Origin: an uncultured Odoribacter sp.
GTDB lineage: Bacteria > Bacteroidota > Bacteroidia > Bacteroidales > Marinifilaceae
Direction of reading: 5' to 3'
Length of the DNA stretch: 64,000 nt
Assembly (NCBI GenBank): GCA_910578985.1
Contig: CAJTSF010000003.1
Coordinates: 121,124 to 185,123, forward strand
The notes beneath the pieces are model-generated. The model made no database searches. It saw only the letters and a list, made by a program, of their open reading frames with translations, and was not told the DNA's origin. Position numbers and translations under genes: made by a program. Positions 7,501 through 16,500 of the stretch are shown here, piece after piece. The stretch's first letter is position 1. Every line of letters begins with the position of its first letter.

Positions 7501-9074
7501 GTGTATTTTCTGTTGCCGACAGCTAACCATTCATTGATTTTGCGGAAGACGATATTCTTTTTTTCTCCGTGTGAAGGGCGTAAAAGGATGGCGCATAGCG
7601 CAGGGCTCAATGTTAGGGCGACGACCAGAGAAATCAATACGGACACCACAATTGTCACAGCGAACTGGCGGTAGAGCATGCCCGTGATGCCGCCTAAAAA
7701 GCTCACCGGCACAAATACCGCCGCCAATACCAACGAGGTGGCGACTAAGGCGCCCGTCAGTCCGTGCATTGCCTTTTGGGTCGCATCGTAGGGCGAGAGG
7801 TGTTCTTTCTCCATCAGGCTCTCCACCGCTTCGACGACGACAATGGCATCGTCTACCACGATACCGATAGCCAGCACCAATCCCAGCAAGGTCAGCATGT
7901 TCAACGAGAAGCCGAAAATCAGCATTATGCCGAACGTACCGATAAGGGAAATCGGCACGGCAGCCAGTGGAATCAACGACGCCCGCCAGTTTTGCAAGGA
8001 GAGGAATACCACCAGAATTACCAGCAACATCGCTTCATACAGCGTTTTGTACACTTCGTGAATGGATTCGTCGATGTATGTGGTGATATCGAAAGGAATG
8101 TCATATGTGATGCCTTCCGGGAAGTTTTTGCTCATCTCCGCCATGGCGGCTTTCACGTTGTCAGCCACCTCCATGGCGTTGGCGCCGGGCAGCATGTAAA
8201 TAGCTAGGATTGCGGCGTTCTCGCCGTTGAGGGCACTCTCGGTGGAATAGGAGGAGGCTTCCAGGGAGACGCGTGCGACATCTCCCAAGCGAATCAAAGA
8301 GCCGTCAGCGTTGGCGCGCACGACAATTTTTTCAAACTCCTGCACTGTGGAGAGTCGTCCTTTCGTCGTAATCGGAATGGTGATGTCCACCCCTGAAATG
8401 GGCTGCATGCCTAAAATACCGGCTGCCGATTCTCTGTTCTGTTCTTTCAATGCGTCCTGCAAATCCTTGACCGTCAGTCCGAAACTTGCCAATCGGTCGG
8501 GCATCACCCAAATGCACATGCCATAGTAGCGGCTGCCGATGTTGGAAACACGTCCTACTCCCGGCACGCGGCGGATGATATCCAACACATTGATGGTGGC
8601 GAAGTTACTCAGGTAAATCTCATCGAAACGGGGGTCGGAAGATTTTAGCGCGATGGTCAACAACTGGCTGGCGGACTGCTTTTCCACCTTGATGCCGTTT
8701 TGTATCACCTCTGCGGGCAGGCGGGATTCCGCCAGTTTCACGCGATTCTGAATTTCTACTGCTGCCAGTTCCGGATTGGCGGAAATATCAAATGTGATAT
8801 CGATGCTCAAGCCTCCGGAGTTGGAGCTGTTCGATTCCATGTAGAGCATTCCCGGGGTGCCGTTCAGTTCCTGCTCGATGGGGGTAGCTACAGCCTGCGA
8901 TACTGTGACAGCGCTTGCTCCGGGGTAGGATGCCGACACTTTGACAACGGGCGGGGTAATTTGCGGGTATTGGTCCACCGGCAACATGAACAAGCCGATG
9001 AAACCGAGGATGACGATGAGAATGGAGAGCACCGATGAAAATATCGGGCGGTCTATAAAAAATGCCGGTTTCAT
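4551..9074 (-). CDS. RND efflux pump fused to a TolC/NodT-type outer membrane factor
   Basis: One 1507-residue frame encodes two proteins that are normally separate. Residues 1 to about 1035 are a complete AcrB-like RND transporter: the N-terminal DRPIFSSVLSILI helix, the proton-relay pair in GIVVDDAIVVVE near residue 407 and the conserved lysine in GLAAKNAILIVEFA. From Met1038 (codon at 5961-5963) the frame continues into an outer membrane factor that starts with its own lipoprotein-type signal (a helix ending LLCTVGVSSC) and carries the two NodT repeats to the end. No stop separates the parts. GGAAGG lies a few bases before codon 1038, so a separate channel could also be made by internal initiation. 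The gene overlaps the upstream adaptor gene by 4 bp (ATGA). Substrates cannot be told. Confidence 0.9.
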   Translation of the reverse strand: MKPAFFIDRPIFSSVLSILIVILGFIGLFMLPVDQYPQITPPVVKVSASYPGASAVTVSQAVATPIEQELNGTPGMLYMESNSSNSGGLSIDITFDISANPELAAVEIQNRVKLAESRLPAEVIQNGIKVEKQSASQLLTIALKSSDPRFDEIYLSNFATINVLDIIRRVPGVGRVSNIGSRYYGMCIWVMPDRLASFGLTVKDLQDALKEQNRESAAGILGMQPISGVDITIPITTKGRLSTVQEFEKIVVRANADGSLIRLGDVARVSLEASSYSTESALNGENAAILAIYMLPGANAMEVADNVKAAMAEMSKNFPEGITYDIPFDITTYIDESIHEVYKTLYEAMLLVILVVFLSLQNWRASLIPLAAVPISLIGTFGIMLIFGFSLNMLTLLGLVLAIGIVVDDAIVVVEAVESLMEKEHLSPYDATQKAMHGLTGALVATSLVLAAVFVPVSFLGGITGMLYRQFAVTIVVSVLISLVVALTLSPALCAILLRPSHGEKKNIVFRKINEWLAVGNRKYTGLVEKSVHHYRRVVAGFGMVLILIFILNRIIPGSFLPEEDQGYFKVELELPEGATLERTRRVAERAVGYLNDHPAVAYTQSVVGSSSRVGTNQARTELTVILKSWKERKGNGMSIDEVMESVRKEFAGYPEAKVYLSKPPVIPGLGTAGGFELQVEARNGASFENLVDAVDSLLHYASQEKAVAGISSSLQAEIPQLYFDVDRDKAKFLGIPIADIFSTMKAYTGSVYVNDFNMFNRVYRVNIQAEAPYRAYKDNIGLFFVRASSGEMVPLTALGTAEYTTGPGSIRRFNMFTTAVIRGAAAPGHSSGEAMEVMEKLAKKHLPENVGFEWSGLSYQEKKAEGQMGMILSLVFVFVFLFLAALYESWTIPISVLISLPVAALGAYLGIGVFGLENDVYFQIGLVTLIGLAAKNAILIVEFAQVEVERGISVLEAALAAASSRFRPILMTSLAFVLGMLPLVLANGPGSASRHSIGTGVFFGMLVAITVGIVLVPFFFVLIFKAKKKINRKVSDMNLKDKYTSVKGWFKHTPVIITLLCTVGVSSCKLGKPYARPELNLPEKMEAGSPADSLSAADLKWWEMYTDTVLQNLIRKALMYNKDMQIAVARIKETSESKRINRADLFPQISARIGGYRDHDYTPDDNFEAKVLLSWELDLWGKLRWAKQVAVAEYLQTVEGQRALQMTIITQVAQAYFELSALDEELAIVKQTQAAREEGIRLTRLRYEGGITSEIPFRQAEVELARTATLIPELERKIRLKENDIALLTGEYPGTIARGKCIRDQKFIGSLPLGIPSELLERRPDIRQVEYKLKAAHAKVGVAFTNLFPKITLDAQYGLESLKLQDLFTTPFYYLGGKLTEPLFNLGKNRAQLRAAKAVNEQMVYEYQKKVLSAFKEVNDALVSTRKVMEVRHSKATLEESALSYMKLAHLQYLNGVIGYLDVLDAQRGYFDARVGLNNALRDELIAVVYLYKSLGGGWTMEESEK

Positions 9075-10225
9075 GCCTTATCTCCTTGATTATCTTCTGT
9101 CGATTCTTTTTTCTCCGGTTCGGATACGACCAAGACTCCCGAGGAGAGTTTATTGTGTCCTTCGGTGATGATGGTTTCGCCTAAGCCTAGCCCGCGTTCC
9201 ACGACGATGCGGTTGCCTGCTTCCGGTCCCGTTTCGATGAAACGTTTCTCGGCGGTGCTGTCCCGGCGGACCACATATACATAGGCGCCTCCCTTTTCGA
9301 TGACAAGCGCTTTGGTCGGGACGACTATCGCGTTCTCGTGGACGTCCAGCAACAGTTTCACTTTGGTGAACTGACCCGGTAGCAATGCTTTTTCCGGATT
9401 GGGAAGTTCGGCACGGACGCTGAACGTGCCGGTTTTCGGGTCCACTTGCGGCTCGGCAAAGTCCACGATGCCTTGAATCGGATAGACGGAGTTGTCCGCC
9501 AGCGTGATGGTCACTGTCGGCTGCCAGGAGCGGGTGGAATCTTTTTCGCCCAATTTGACGTTACGCCTCTGACTGCGGAGGTAGTCAAGTGCCGTCAGGC
9601 TGAAATCCACCTGCAACGTGTCGCTCTCGACGATGGTTGCCAGTAGCGATTTTGCGCCCGGTCCTACTAAGGTCCCTATATCCACATACCGCTCGCTGAT
9701 GTATCCCTCTATCGGGGAGCGCACGAGGGTATAGCTCAATTCCAAGTTCGCCTGCGCTAGGTCCGCGCGGCTCATGACTACCTCGGCATGTGCGCTCTCG
9801 TAGGCGGCGATGGCATTGTCGAGGTCCAGCTGGCTCGCCGCGTGCTGCTCGTAGAGCGGGCGGAGGCGTTCCACGTCCCGGGAAGCCTTTGCTTCCTGTG
9901 CCGTATGTTTTTTCAACAGGGCATCTGCCTTGTCCGCACGCGCTTTATATTGCGCTTGGTTTATCATGAACAGGGGTTGGTCCTTGTACACTTTTTTTCC
10001 TTCCTCGAACATCATCTCTTCCAGGTAGCCCTCCACACGAGCCCTTACTTCCACAAACCTGCGCGCCTTGATGCGACCGACGTATTCACCATAAATCTCC
10101 ACGTTGTCGGAAACGACCTTTTCCATGGTCACCACTACTTTTTCAGGCTCTTTGGCTTCCTTACAGCCACCGAGTAGTATGGCAAGCCCGAGGGCTGCCG
10201 TAGCAATAGTTTTTTTATTCATCAT
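9071..10225 (-). CDS. Efflux periplasmic adaptor lipoprotein (HlyD/AcrA family)
   Basis: A 384-residue membrane-fusion protein that links the RND pump to the outer membrane channel encoded just downstream. The signal peptide ends in AILLGGC, a lipobox, so it is probably anchored in the inner membrane by lipid. Then come the biotinyl-lipoyl half-motif (EVRARVEGYLEEMMFEEGKK), a coiled-coil hairpin at about residues 95-165, the second lipoyl half (LVRSPIEGYISERYVDIGTL) and the beta-barrel and membrane-proximal domains. Two ATG codons in a row make the exact start uncertain by one residue. It opens the operon adaptor, pump-channel fusion, AlkD-like gene, behind a consensus promoter. Confidence 0.93.
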   Translation of the reverse strand: MMNKKTIATAALGLAILLGGCKEAKEPEKVVVTMEKVVSDNVEIYGEYVGRIKARRFVEVRARVEGYLEEMMFEEGKKVYKDQPLFMINQAQYKARADKADALLKKHTAQEAKASRDVERLRPLYEQHAASQLDLDNAIAAYESAHAEVVMSRADLAQANLELSYTLVRSPIEGYISERYVDIGTLVGPGAKSLLATIVESDTLQVDFSLTALDYLRSQRRNVKLGEKDSTRSWQPTVTITLADNSVYPIQGIVDFAEPQVDPKTGTFSVRAELPNPEKALLPGQFTKVKLLLDVHENAIVVPTKALVIEKGGAYVYVVRRDSTAEKRFIETGPEAGNRIVVERGLGLGETIITEGHNKLSSGVLVVSEPEKKESTEDNQGDKA

Positions 10226-10245
10226 GAAGTATACTAATTTGGGCG

Positions 10246-10277
10246 CAAAGTTAAGAAAAACCTGAATAGAAATGCAA
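10246..10277 (-). promoter_or_regulatory. Promoter of the efflux operon
   Basis: The minus strand shows TTG, 21 nt, then TAACTTTG, a full match to the Bacteroides -7 consensus TAnnTTTG. It lies 21-52 bp upstream of the adaptor start. Confidence 0.6.
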
Positions 10278-10321
10278 CCTTTTTTCCTTTGAGGCGTTTA
10301 ACCTATAAAGTAAAAACCCAA

Positions 10322-11209
10322 ATGAATATGAAGACAAGAACATGGAAAACGGCAGCAGTGCTGTCGCTGGCAGTAGCCGCTCTGACGGCATGCAAAGATG
10401 ATGATGACACCTACTACATCAACGGCAATGCGTGGGTGAGTTATGGAAACCTGGAGAAAATCGACAATGGCGGTCATTCCCGTTTCGCCATCCGACGGGA
10501 TGACGGGGTGCGGCTGATTGTGTCCGACGGTCTTTCTATCAATTCGAGTGACGACCGAGAGGGGCAGCGCGTGTATCCTTATTATGCCGTGCTCGGTAGC
10601 GACCGCGATGAGATTGGGCTGGAAGGACGCATGAACTACTATATCCGCCTCTACGACCTCAGGACCGTGCTGACGAAAGCGCCGGTGAAGGAATCCTTTA
10701 TTCAGGCGAATGAAGCGCACCGGCAGGACAGCCTTGGCATGGACCCCGTACATGTCTCTTCGGCATGGTTCGGCGGCAAGTATCTGAATGTGGAGTTTAT
10801 GTTGCCGGTGAAAGCGGGTTCCGATACGAAACATTTTATCAATGTCGTGGAAGATGATGTAACGGCACACAACGATACGGTGTATATCACCCTACGCCAC
10901 AATGCCTACGGAGATTCTCCCCGCTTGACGGAGAGCAGTACGAGAGCTGACAAGGCGGGTGTCCGCTGGATGTGGGGCAACGCCTCGTTCGATTTGACCT
11001 CCATTCTGCCTGCCGGAAAGACTTCTGTACCGGTGAAGTTCCTGTGGACGGGCTATAAGGCAGACTCCTGGACGACCGAAACGATGAGCGATAGCGGGCT
11101 ATACACGCCGGCAATCCATACCAAGGCGGTACGCGGCGGCGGACTGAACGGCGGACAACTGGATCATGTGCCCTCTGCTCAGGCGAATGAGCCGGCAAAC
11201 TGCATATAA
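10322..11209 (+). CDS. NigD-like lipoprotein
   Basis: A secreted lipoprotein of about 295 residues. The signal peptide ends in AVAALTAC followed by an Asp-rich stretch (KDDDD), the usual arrangement for Bacteroidales surface or periplasmic lipoproteins. The body resembles the NigD family, first described next to a bacteriocin locus of Bacteroides but now mostly a family of unknown function with an OB-like N-terminal part and a beta-sandwich C-terminal part. I chose the ATG at 10322; the frame is open for 11 more codons upstream. The last 25 residues are Gly-rich and lack typical family features. It stands alone, divergent from the efflux operon, and its terminator lies inside the convergent rlmD gene. 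Confidence 0.65.
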   Translation: MNMKTRTWKTAAVLSLAVAALTACKDDDDTYYINGNAWVSYGNLEKIDNGGHSRFAIRRDDGVRLIVSDGLSINSSDDREGQRVYPYYAVLGSDRDEIGLEGRMNYYIRLYDLRTVLTKAPVKESFIQANEAHRQDSLGMDPVHVSSAWFGGKYLNVEFMLPVKAGSDTKHFINVVEDDVTAHNDTVYITLRHNAYGDSPRLTESSTRADKAGVRWMWGNASFDLTSILPAGKTSVPVKFLWTGYKADSWTTETMSDSGLYTPAIHTKAVRGGGLNGGQLDHVPSAQANEPANCI

Positions 11210-11229
11210 GCAAGCCAGGTTCGGCCCGG

Positions 11230-12675
11230 TCAATGGTGAGAATCCCCGCAGTGCGAAAGTGTTGCGGGGATTTTCCTCGCTTCAAGGAGAACGATATTCT
11301 CCACGTGGTGCGTGTGCGGGAACATGTCCACCGGCTGCACAGCGCATACGCGGTATGCCTCATCCAGCAGGTGCAGGTCGCGTGCTTGGGTGGCGGAGTT
11401 GCAACTCACATAGACGATGCGCTGCGGGGCGGCGTGCAGGATGGTCTGCACTACATCCGGGTGCATGCCGGCGCGGGGCGGGTCCGTGATGATGACGTCC
11501 GGGCGCCCGTGGCGGGTGATGAAGGCGTCGTTAAGCACGTCTTTCATGTCTCCGGCGTAGAAAACCGTATTCCCGATGCCGTTGAGCTGCGAATTGGCAC
11601 GGGCGTCCTCGATTGCCTCCGGCACGTATTCAATACCGATGACCTGTTTTGCTTGTCGGGCGATGAAGTTGGCTATCGTTCCTGTGCCCGTGTATAGATC
11701 GTACACCGTCTCCTCACCGGTCAGTCCTGCTAGTTCGCGCGTCTGCTTATATAATTGGTATGCCTGTGCGGAATTGGTCTGGTAGAACGATTTGGGACCT
11801 ATTTTGAAGCGTAGCCCCTCCATCTTCTCGAAGATATGGTCGCGCCCGTGGTAACAGATTATCTTCTGGTCGGTGAGGTTATCGTTCAGTTTTTCGTTGA
11901 TGACGTACATCAGTGACGTCAATTGCGGGAACTGCCGCACCATCGCGTCCAGCAGTCCTTCCCGTGCTTCCCGGTTCTCCTCTCCGAACGCCACGATGGC
12001 CATTACCTCTCCCGTGGAGGCGGTGCGGATGATGAGTGTGCGCAGGAAACCGTGCTGCTCGCGGATGTCATAGAACGTCAGCTCGTGCTGCCCGGCATAT
12101 TCGCGGATGAAATTGCGTATCTCGTTCGAGGGCTCTCCCTGAAGGTAGCAATGGTGGATGTCCACCACCTTGTCGAACAGACCCGGCACATGAAAGCCCA
12201 CTGCCGGCGTGCGTTCCAGGTCCGCCGCGGTGCCGATTTCCTCGCGTGTCAGGAAGCGTTTGTTCGAGAAAGTAAACTCCAGTTTGTTACGGTAGTACAG
12301 TTGTTGCTCGGAGCCGATGATGGGGCGTATGTCGCTCAGGGTCACCTTGCCGATGCGTTCCAGATTGTCCGTAATCTCCTGCTGCTTGAATTCCAACTGC
12401 TTTTCGTAAGCTAAGTTTTGCCATTTGCATCCCCCGCAGATGCCAAAATGGGCGCACGGCGGTGTGATGCGCAAAGGGGACGGTTGCCGCATGGCGGTGA
12501 CGAATCCTTCCAGAAAACTCTTCCTTTTCCGCGTTACCTGCACATCGACCACATCGCCCGGCACGGTGTTCGGCACAAACAGCACCTTGTCGTTTACATA
12601 CGCGATGGATTTGCCTTCGGCGGCAATTTTTTCAATCTTGACCTCTTCCAATAACGGTTTCTTTTCTCTTGCCAT
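11230..12675 (-). CDS. rlmD: 23S rRNA (uracil-C5)-methyltransferase RlmD/RumA family
   Basis: A 481-residue SAM-dependent enzyme expected to methylate a uridine of 23S rRNA. It has an N-terminal TRAM domain (about residues 1-60), an iron-sulfur cysteine set (CAHFGICGGCKWQ near residue 75), the SAM-binding stretch DLYTGTGTIANF and the catalytic motif VYVSCNSATQARDL. Bacteroidota often carry several paralogues of the RlmD/RlmCD type, so the exact base is not certain. The last 14 codons pass through a hairpin that looks like the terminator of the convergent NigD-like gene, so the C-terminal tail is probably not conserved. It lies 3 bp downstream of the sirtuin gene and is likely co-transcribed with it. 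Confidence 0.88.
   Translation of the reverse strand: MAREKKPLLEEVKIEKIAAEGKSIAYVNDKVLFVPNTVPGDVVDVQVTRKRKSFLEGFVTAMRQPSPLRITPPCAHFGICGGCKWQNLAYEKQLEFKQQEITDNLERIGKVTLSDIRPIIGSEQQLYYRNKLEFTFSNKRFLTREEIGTAADLERTPAVGFHVPGLFDKVVDIHHCYLQGEPSNEIRNFIREYAGQHELTFYDIREQHGFLRTLIIRTASTGEVMAIVAFGEENREAREGLLDAMVRQFPQLTSLMYVINEKLNDNLTDQKIICYHGRDHIFEKMEGLRFKIGPKSFYQTNSAQAYQLYKQTRELAGLTGEETVYDLYTGTGTIANFIARQAKQVIGIEYVPEAIEDARANSQLNGIGNTVFYAGDMKDVLNDAFITRHGRPDVIITDPPRAGMHPDVVQTILHAAPQRIVYVSCNSATQARDLHLLDEAYRVCAVQPVDMFPHTHHVENIVLLEARKIPATLSHCGDSHH
11242..11273 (+). terminator. Terminator of NigD-like gene inside rlmD 3' end
   Basis: AATCCCCGCA and TGCGGGGATT form a perfect 10-bp stem with a 12-nt loop, followed on the plus strand by TTCC. 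It is 32 bp beyond the plus-strand stop and lies within the last codons of the opposing gene. Confidence 0.6.
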
Positions 12676-12678
12676 AGT

Positions 12679-13407
12679 CTATTCGTGTTGGGTTGCTTCC
12701 AGCAATATCTTTTTCAATTCCGCCACTCCTTCCGAAGCGCCTTTCTCAATCGGGTAGAATCCGCTTCGCCTGGCTTCGCGGGGGATATGGGGGTCGATGA
12801 CGAACACCGGAATCCCCTCCGAGGCGTAATGCAGGAGGCTTGCGGCGGGATACACGGCGAGTGACGTGCCGATAATCACCAGGATATCCGCTTCCCTCAC
12901 CAGTTCCGTTGCCGGCTCAATGTTGGGCACCGCCTCCCCGAAAAACACCACGTGCGGACGCATCAGCGAACCGTCCTCGCACCGGGTGCCCGGTTTCAGT
13001 TCCCAGCCTTCCAGGTCGTAGATGGCGTCCGGATTGCGGCTGCTGCGCACCTTTTTCAATTCCCCGTGCAGGTGGAGCACCCGGCGGCTCCCCGCGCGTT
13101 CGTGCAGGTCGTCAATGTTTTGGGTGATGATGTGCATGTCGAAATATTTCTCCAACTCCGCCAGTCCCCAGTGTCCCGCGTTCGGCTGTGCCTCGTACAA
13201 CTGCTTGCGCCGCTCGTTGTAGAATTGGTTCACCATCTCCGGATTGCGCTCCAGCGCTTCGGGCGTGCATACGTCCTCGATGCGGTAGTTTTCCCAAAGC
13301 CCGTCGCTGTCGCGGAAAGTCTTGATGCCGCTTTCGGCACTCATGCCCGCGCCTGTGAGGATGACTAATTTGGGCAAAGTCGCCGGTATGTTGTTGTCCG
13401 TGTTCAT
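12679..13407 (-). CDS. cobB: NAD-dependent protein deacylase (Sir2/CobB, class III)
   Basis: A 242-residue sirtuin that removes acyl groups from lysines using NAD. The NAD-binding GAGMSAESGI, the QNIDDLHERAG motif and the general-base histidine in VLHLHGE are present. The pair Y-x-x-R in FYNERRKQL is the class III feature that favours succinyl or malonyl lysine, so desuccinylase activity is plausible. The four zinc cysteines of most sirtuins are absent: the segment between HGELKK and RPHVVFFGE has only one cysteine. The start at 13407 (MNTDNNIPAT) is the first ATG. It is followed after 3 bp by rlmD. Confidence 0.92.
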   Translation of the reverse strand: MNTDNNIPATLPKLVILTGAGMSAESGIKTFRDSDGLWENYRIEDVCTPEALERNPEMVNQFYNERRKQLYEAQPNAGHWGLAELEKYFDMHIITQNIDDLHERAGSRRVLHLHGELKKVRSSRNPDAIYDLEGWELKPGTRCEDGSLMRPHVVFFGEAVPNIEPATELVREADILVIIGTSLAVYPAASLLHYASEGIPVFVIDPHIPREARRSGFYPIEKGASEGVAELKKILLEATQHE

Positions 13408-13493
13408 ATTTGTGGGTTTCGGCGACAAAAGTAACGAATCTTGTCGGCTTTTCTAACAATCTCCATTCTTTTGTTAATTTTTTATTGTAAAGA

Positions 13494-13523
13494 TTGAATG
13501 TAAAAATATTTTGCATATCTTTG
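13494..13523 (+). promoter_or_regulatory. Promoter of the SusC/SusD operon
   Basis: TTG at 13494-13496, a 19-nt spacer and TATCTTTG at 13516-13523 give a full match to the Bacteroides sigma-70 consensus. The 5' leader would be about 45 nt. Confidence 0.75.
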
Positions 13524-13574
13524 CCACAACAATAGTTAAAAAATGAATTATTCATGTTTAATTTTAGCAGTAAT

Positions 13575-16500
13575 ATGAGAAAAACGTTATGGCGAATGAA
13601 CCATTTGGTCTTTTTAGTGTTGGCGGGCATGCTTTCCGTATCGGTGGAAGCGTATGCCCGGGAAATCGTTTTCGGTCTGGAAATGCGGAGTACCTCGTCG
13701 GCGGAAGTGTTTGCGGCTCTGCAGGAGGCGAAACGGACAGTGAAAGGAACGGTCAGGGATGCAGACGGCGAACCGATTCCGGGCGCTTCGGTCGTTGTGA
13801 AAGGCACGCAAGTGGGAGTGGCGACGGATATCGATGGGCGATTTGAAATCCGGGTGGATGATAAGCCGGGATTGACTTTTGTGGTATCTTTTGTCGGGAT
13901 GAAAAACAAAGAGGTGGTGGTCGGAAAGAATGAGGTGCTGGTAGTGGTGCTGGAGAGCGATACGAAAGCGCTGGATGAGGTGGTTGTGACCGGTTTCCAG
14001 ACCATTTCCAAGGAGCGTGCCACAGGCTCATTTGATGTGATTTCGACGGAACAGCTTTCCCGTCCCGCATCGGATTTGTCTTCCCGCTTGGTGGGGGTGA
14101 CCGCCGGTGTGCAGAACAATCTGGATGAGGACGGAAATTTAGTCTTCGAGATTCGCGGACAAACCTCGCTGAATAAGGACAATGCCCGCCCGTTGATTGT
14201 AGTGGACGGTTTCCCAGTGGAGGGCGAGTTCAGTAGCATTAACCCAAACGACGTGGAGAGCGTGACCATCCTGAAGGATGCAGCGGCAGCTTCCATTTGG
14301 GGTGCCCGTTCCGCTAACGGCGTCATTGTGGTGACGACGAAGCGTGGGAAGGCAGGTGCCAAAAAAGGGGCGATCATCGAGGTGTCCGCCTTTGCAAAGA
14401 TTTCACCGAAGATAGACCTGGATTATTACAACCCGCTGGCGTCGTCCGCGGAGATCATCGAGTACGAGCGGAAGGGATTCGAGACGGATTTCTTCGGCGG
14501 TCCGTGGGCTCCCATCGATGACAGCTACCAGAACGCGCAAAAGAGTTACTCGCAAGCTGTCGTTGCCATGAACGAACACCGACTGAGGTACCTCTCGGCG
14601 GAATCCTTGGAACAGACGTTGGCGAAACTAGGCAGACAGAATAACAAGGAGCAAATTAAGGAGTATCTCTTGCAGAATCCCTTGACGCACCAGTACAACG
14701 TGAATATCTCGGGTGCGACGGAGCGGATGAACAACATGCTCTCCCTCATGTACGAGAGTGACCGCGATGGGTTCAAGGAGAACAAGAAGGACAAGCTGAT
14801 GGTGAACTACCGGACAAACATCAAGCTGTTCCGCTGGCTGGATTTCAATTTCTCTGGCATGGTGCAGTACAACAACATCAAGAACAGCGGCATGAACTCC
14901 TCGGCAAGTACGGCATACGGGGACATATCCTCCTTGTCGCCCTATGATATGCTGGTGGATGAAAACGGCGAAAGAACCCGCTTGTGTGGCTCTTTCTATA
15001 CCCCGATTCTGGAGCGGTACATACCGACAGCTTCTTTTCCCTATGCGGATTGGTCTTACAATCCGATTACGGAAATTGAGAACCGCGATTTGGGACGTAA
15101 GGAACTGAACACCCGTGTGCAGGGCGGTTTCACTGTGCGGTTTTTGGAAGGGCTGACGTTCGACACGAAATTCCAGTATGAGCAATACAGTACGAATACG
15201 CAGAATGTTTTGAATGAGAATACGTATTACGTGCGGCAACTGATTAACACCACCTCCTCTTGGAATCAGGAGACCGGGAAAGTCACTCCCAACCTGCCGA
15301 AGGGAGGCATCAAGGACCAGTCCAAAACGGAAATACGGGCTTACAACTGGCGTAACCAGTTGAACTTCGTGCGTACCTTTGCCGACCGTCATGACGTGAA
15401 CGTGATTGCCGGTATGGAGGTGAGCGACCGGGTACGAGAGTCTACTACTTATGCACGCACTTACGGATACAACGACGAGACGTTGAGTGTCGGCGTATTC
15501 CCGAACGGACCTACGGGCACGAAAAACTGGATGGGGAACAGCAACGGCACTTTCGGCTATACGAACAGTTACAGCTACAGCACCGACCGTTATTTCTCCT
15601 TGTATGCCAATGCAGCTTATACGTTCGATGAGAAATATACCGTTTCGGGAAGCGTGCGTACGGACGCCTCCAACCTGATTACGGATGATCCGAAATACCG
15701 TTATTCCCCCTTCTGGTCGCTCGGCTTGGGTTGGCAAATCGGCAAGGAGAACTTCATGGCTGGCATCGACTGGCTGGACCGCCTGAACATCCGAGCCACT
15801 TACGGTTACAACGGAAACGTGGACAAATCAACATCTTTCCGTCCGCTGATCAGTGTGAATGCCACCCAGAACACCTATACGCACGATTTCACCGCCTCCA
15901 TCAGCAGCTATGGCAATCCCTCGCTACGCTGGGAAAAGACGGGCACCTGGGATTTGGGTATCGACTACTCTGTGCTGGCGGGCAAATTGTATGGAAAAAT
16001 CGACGTCTACAATAAATTGGGCAAGGATTTGATTGCTTCCATGACCATTCCTTCCGTGAACGGAACGAGCAGCCAAAAGTTGAATGCGGCGAAGATGTCC
16101 AACCGGGGCATCGAGTTGGAAATCGGTACCCGTTTGCCGATTTATGGGCAGGATATCGTATGGACGGGAAGTCTGAATTTCTCCTACAACAAGAACAAGA
16201 TTCAGAAGCTCTACAAGGCGACTTATAATGCGTATGATTTGTATGGAGGAGGAACAAGCGCGTATGTGGAAGGAGCGGATGCCAATTCGTTGTGGGTGTT
16301 CGAATATGCCGGCGTGGTGAACCGGGGAACGGAGAGCGATCCCAATTGGCAGCCGGTAGTGAAAGGAGCGGGAGACGATGTCTATGATTTTACGGGCTGG
16401 ACGCCGGGAGACGGAAGGGATTACATGAAGAATGCGGGTACCACGGTAGCGCCTTATGCGATGGGGTTCTCCAATTCGTTTAAAATCTATGACTTCAATG

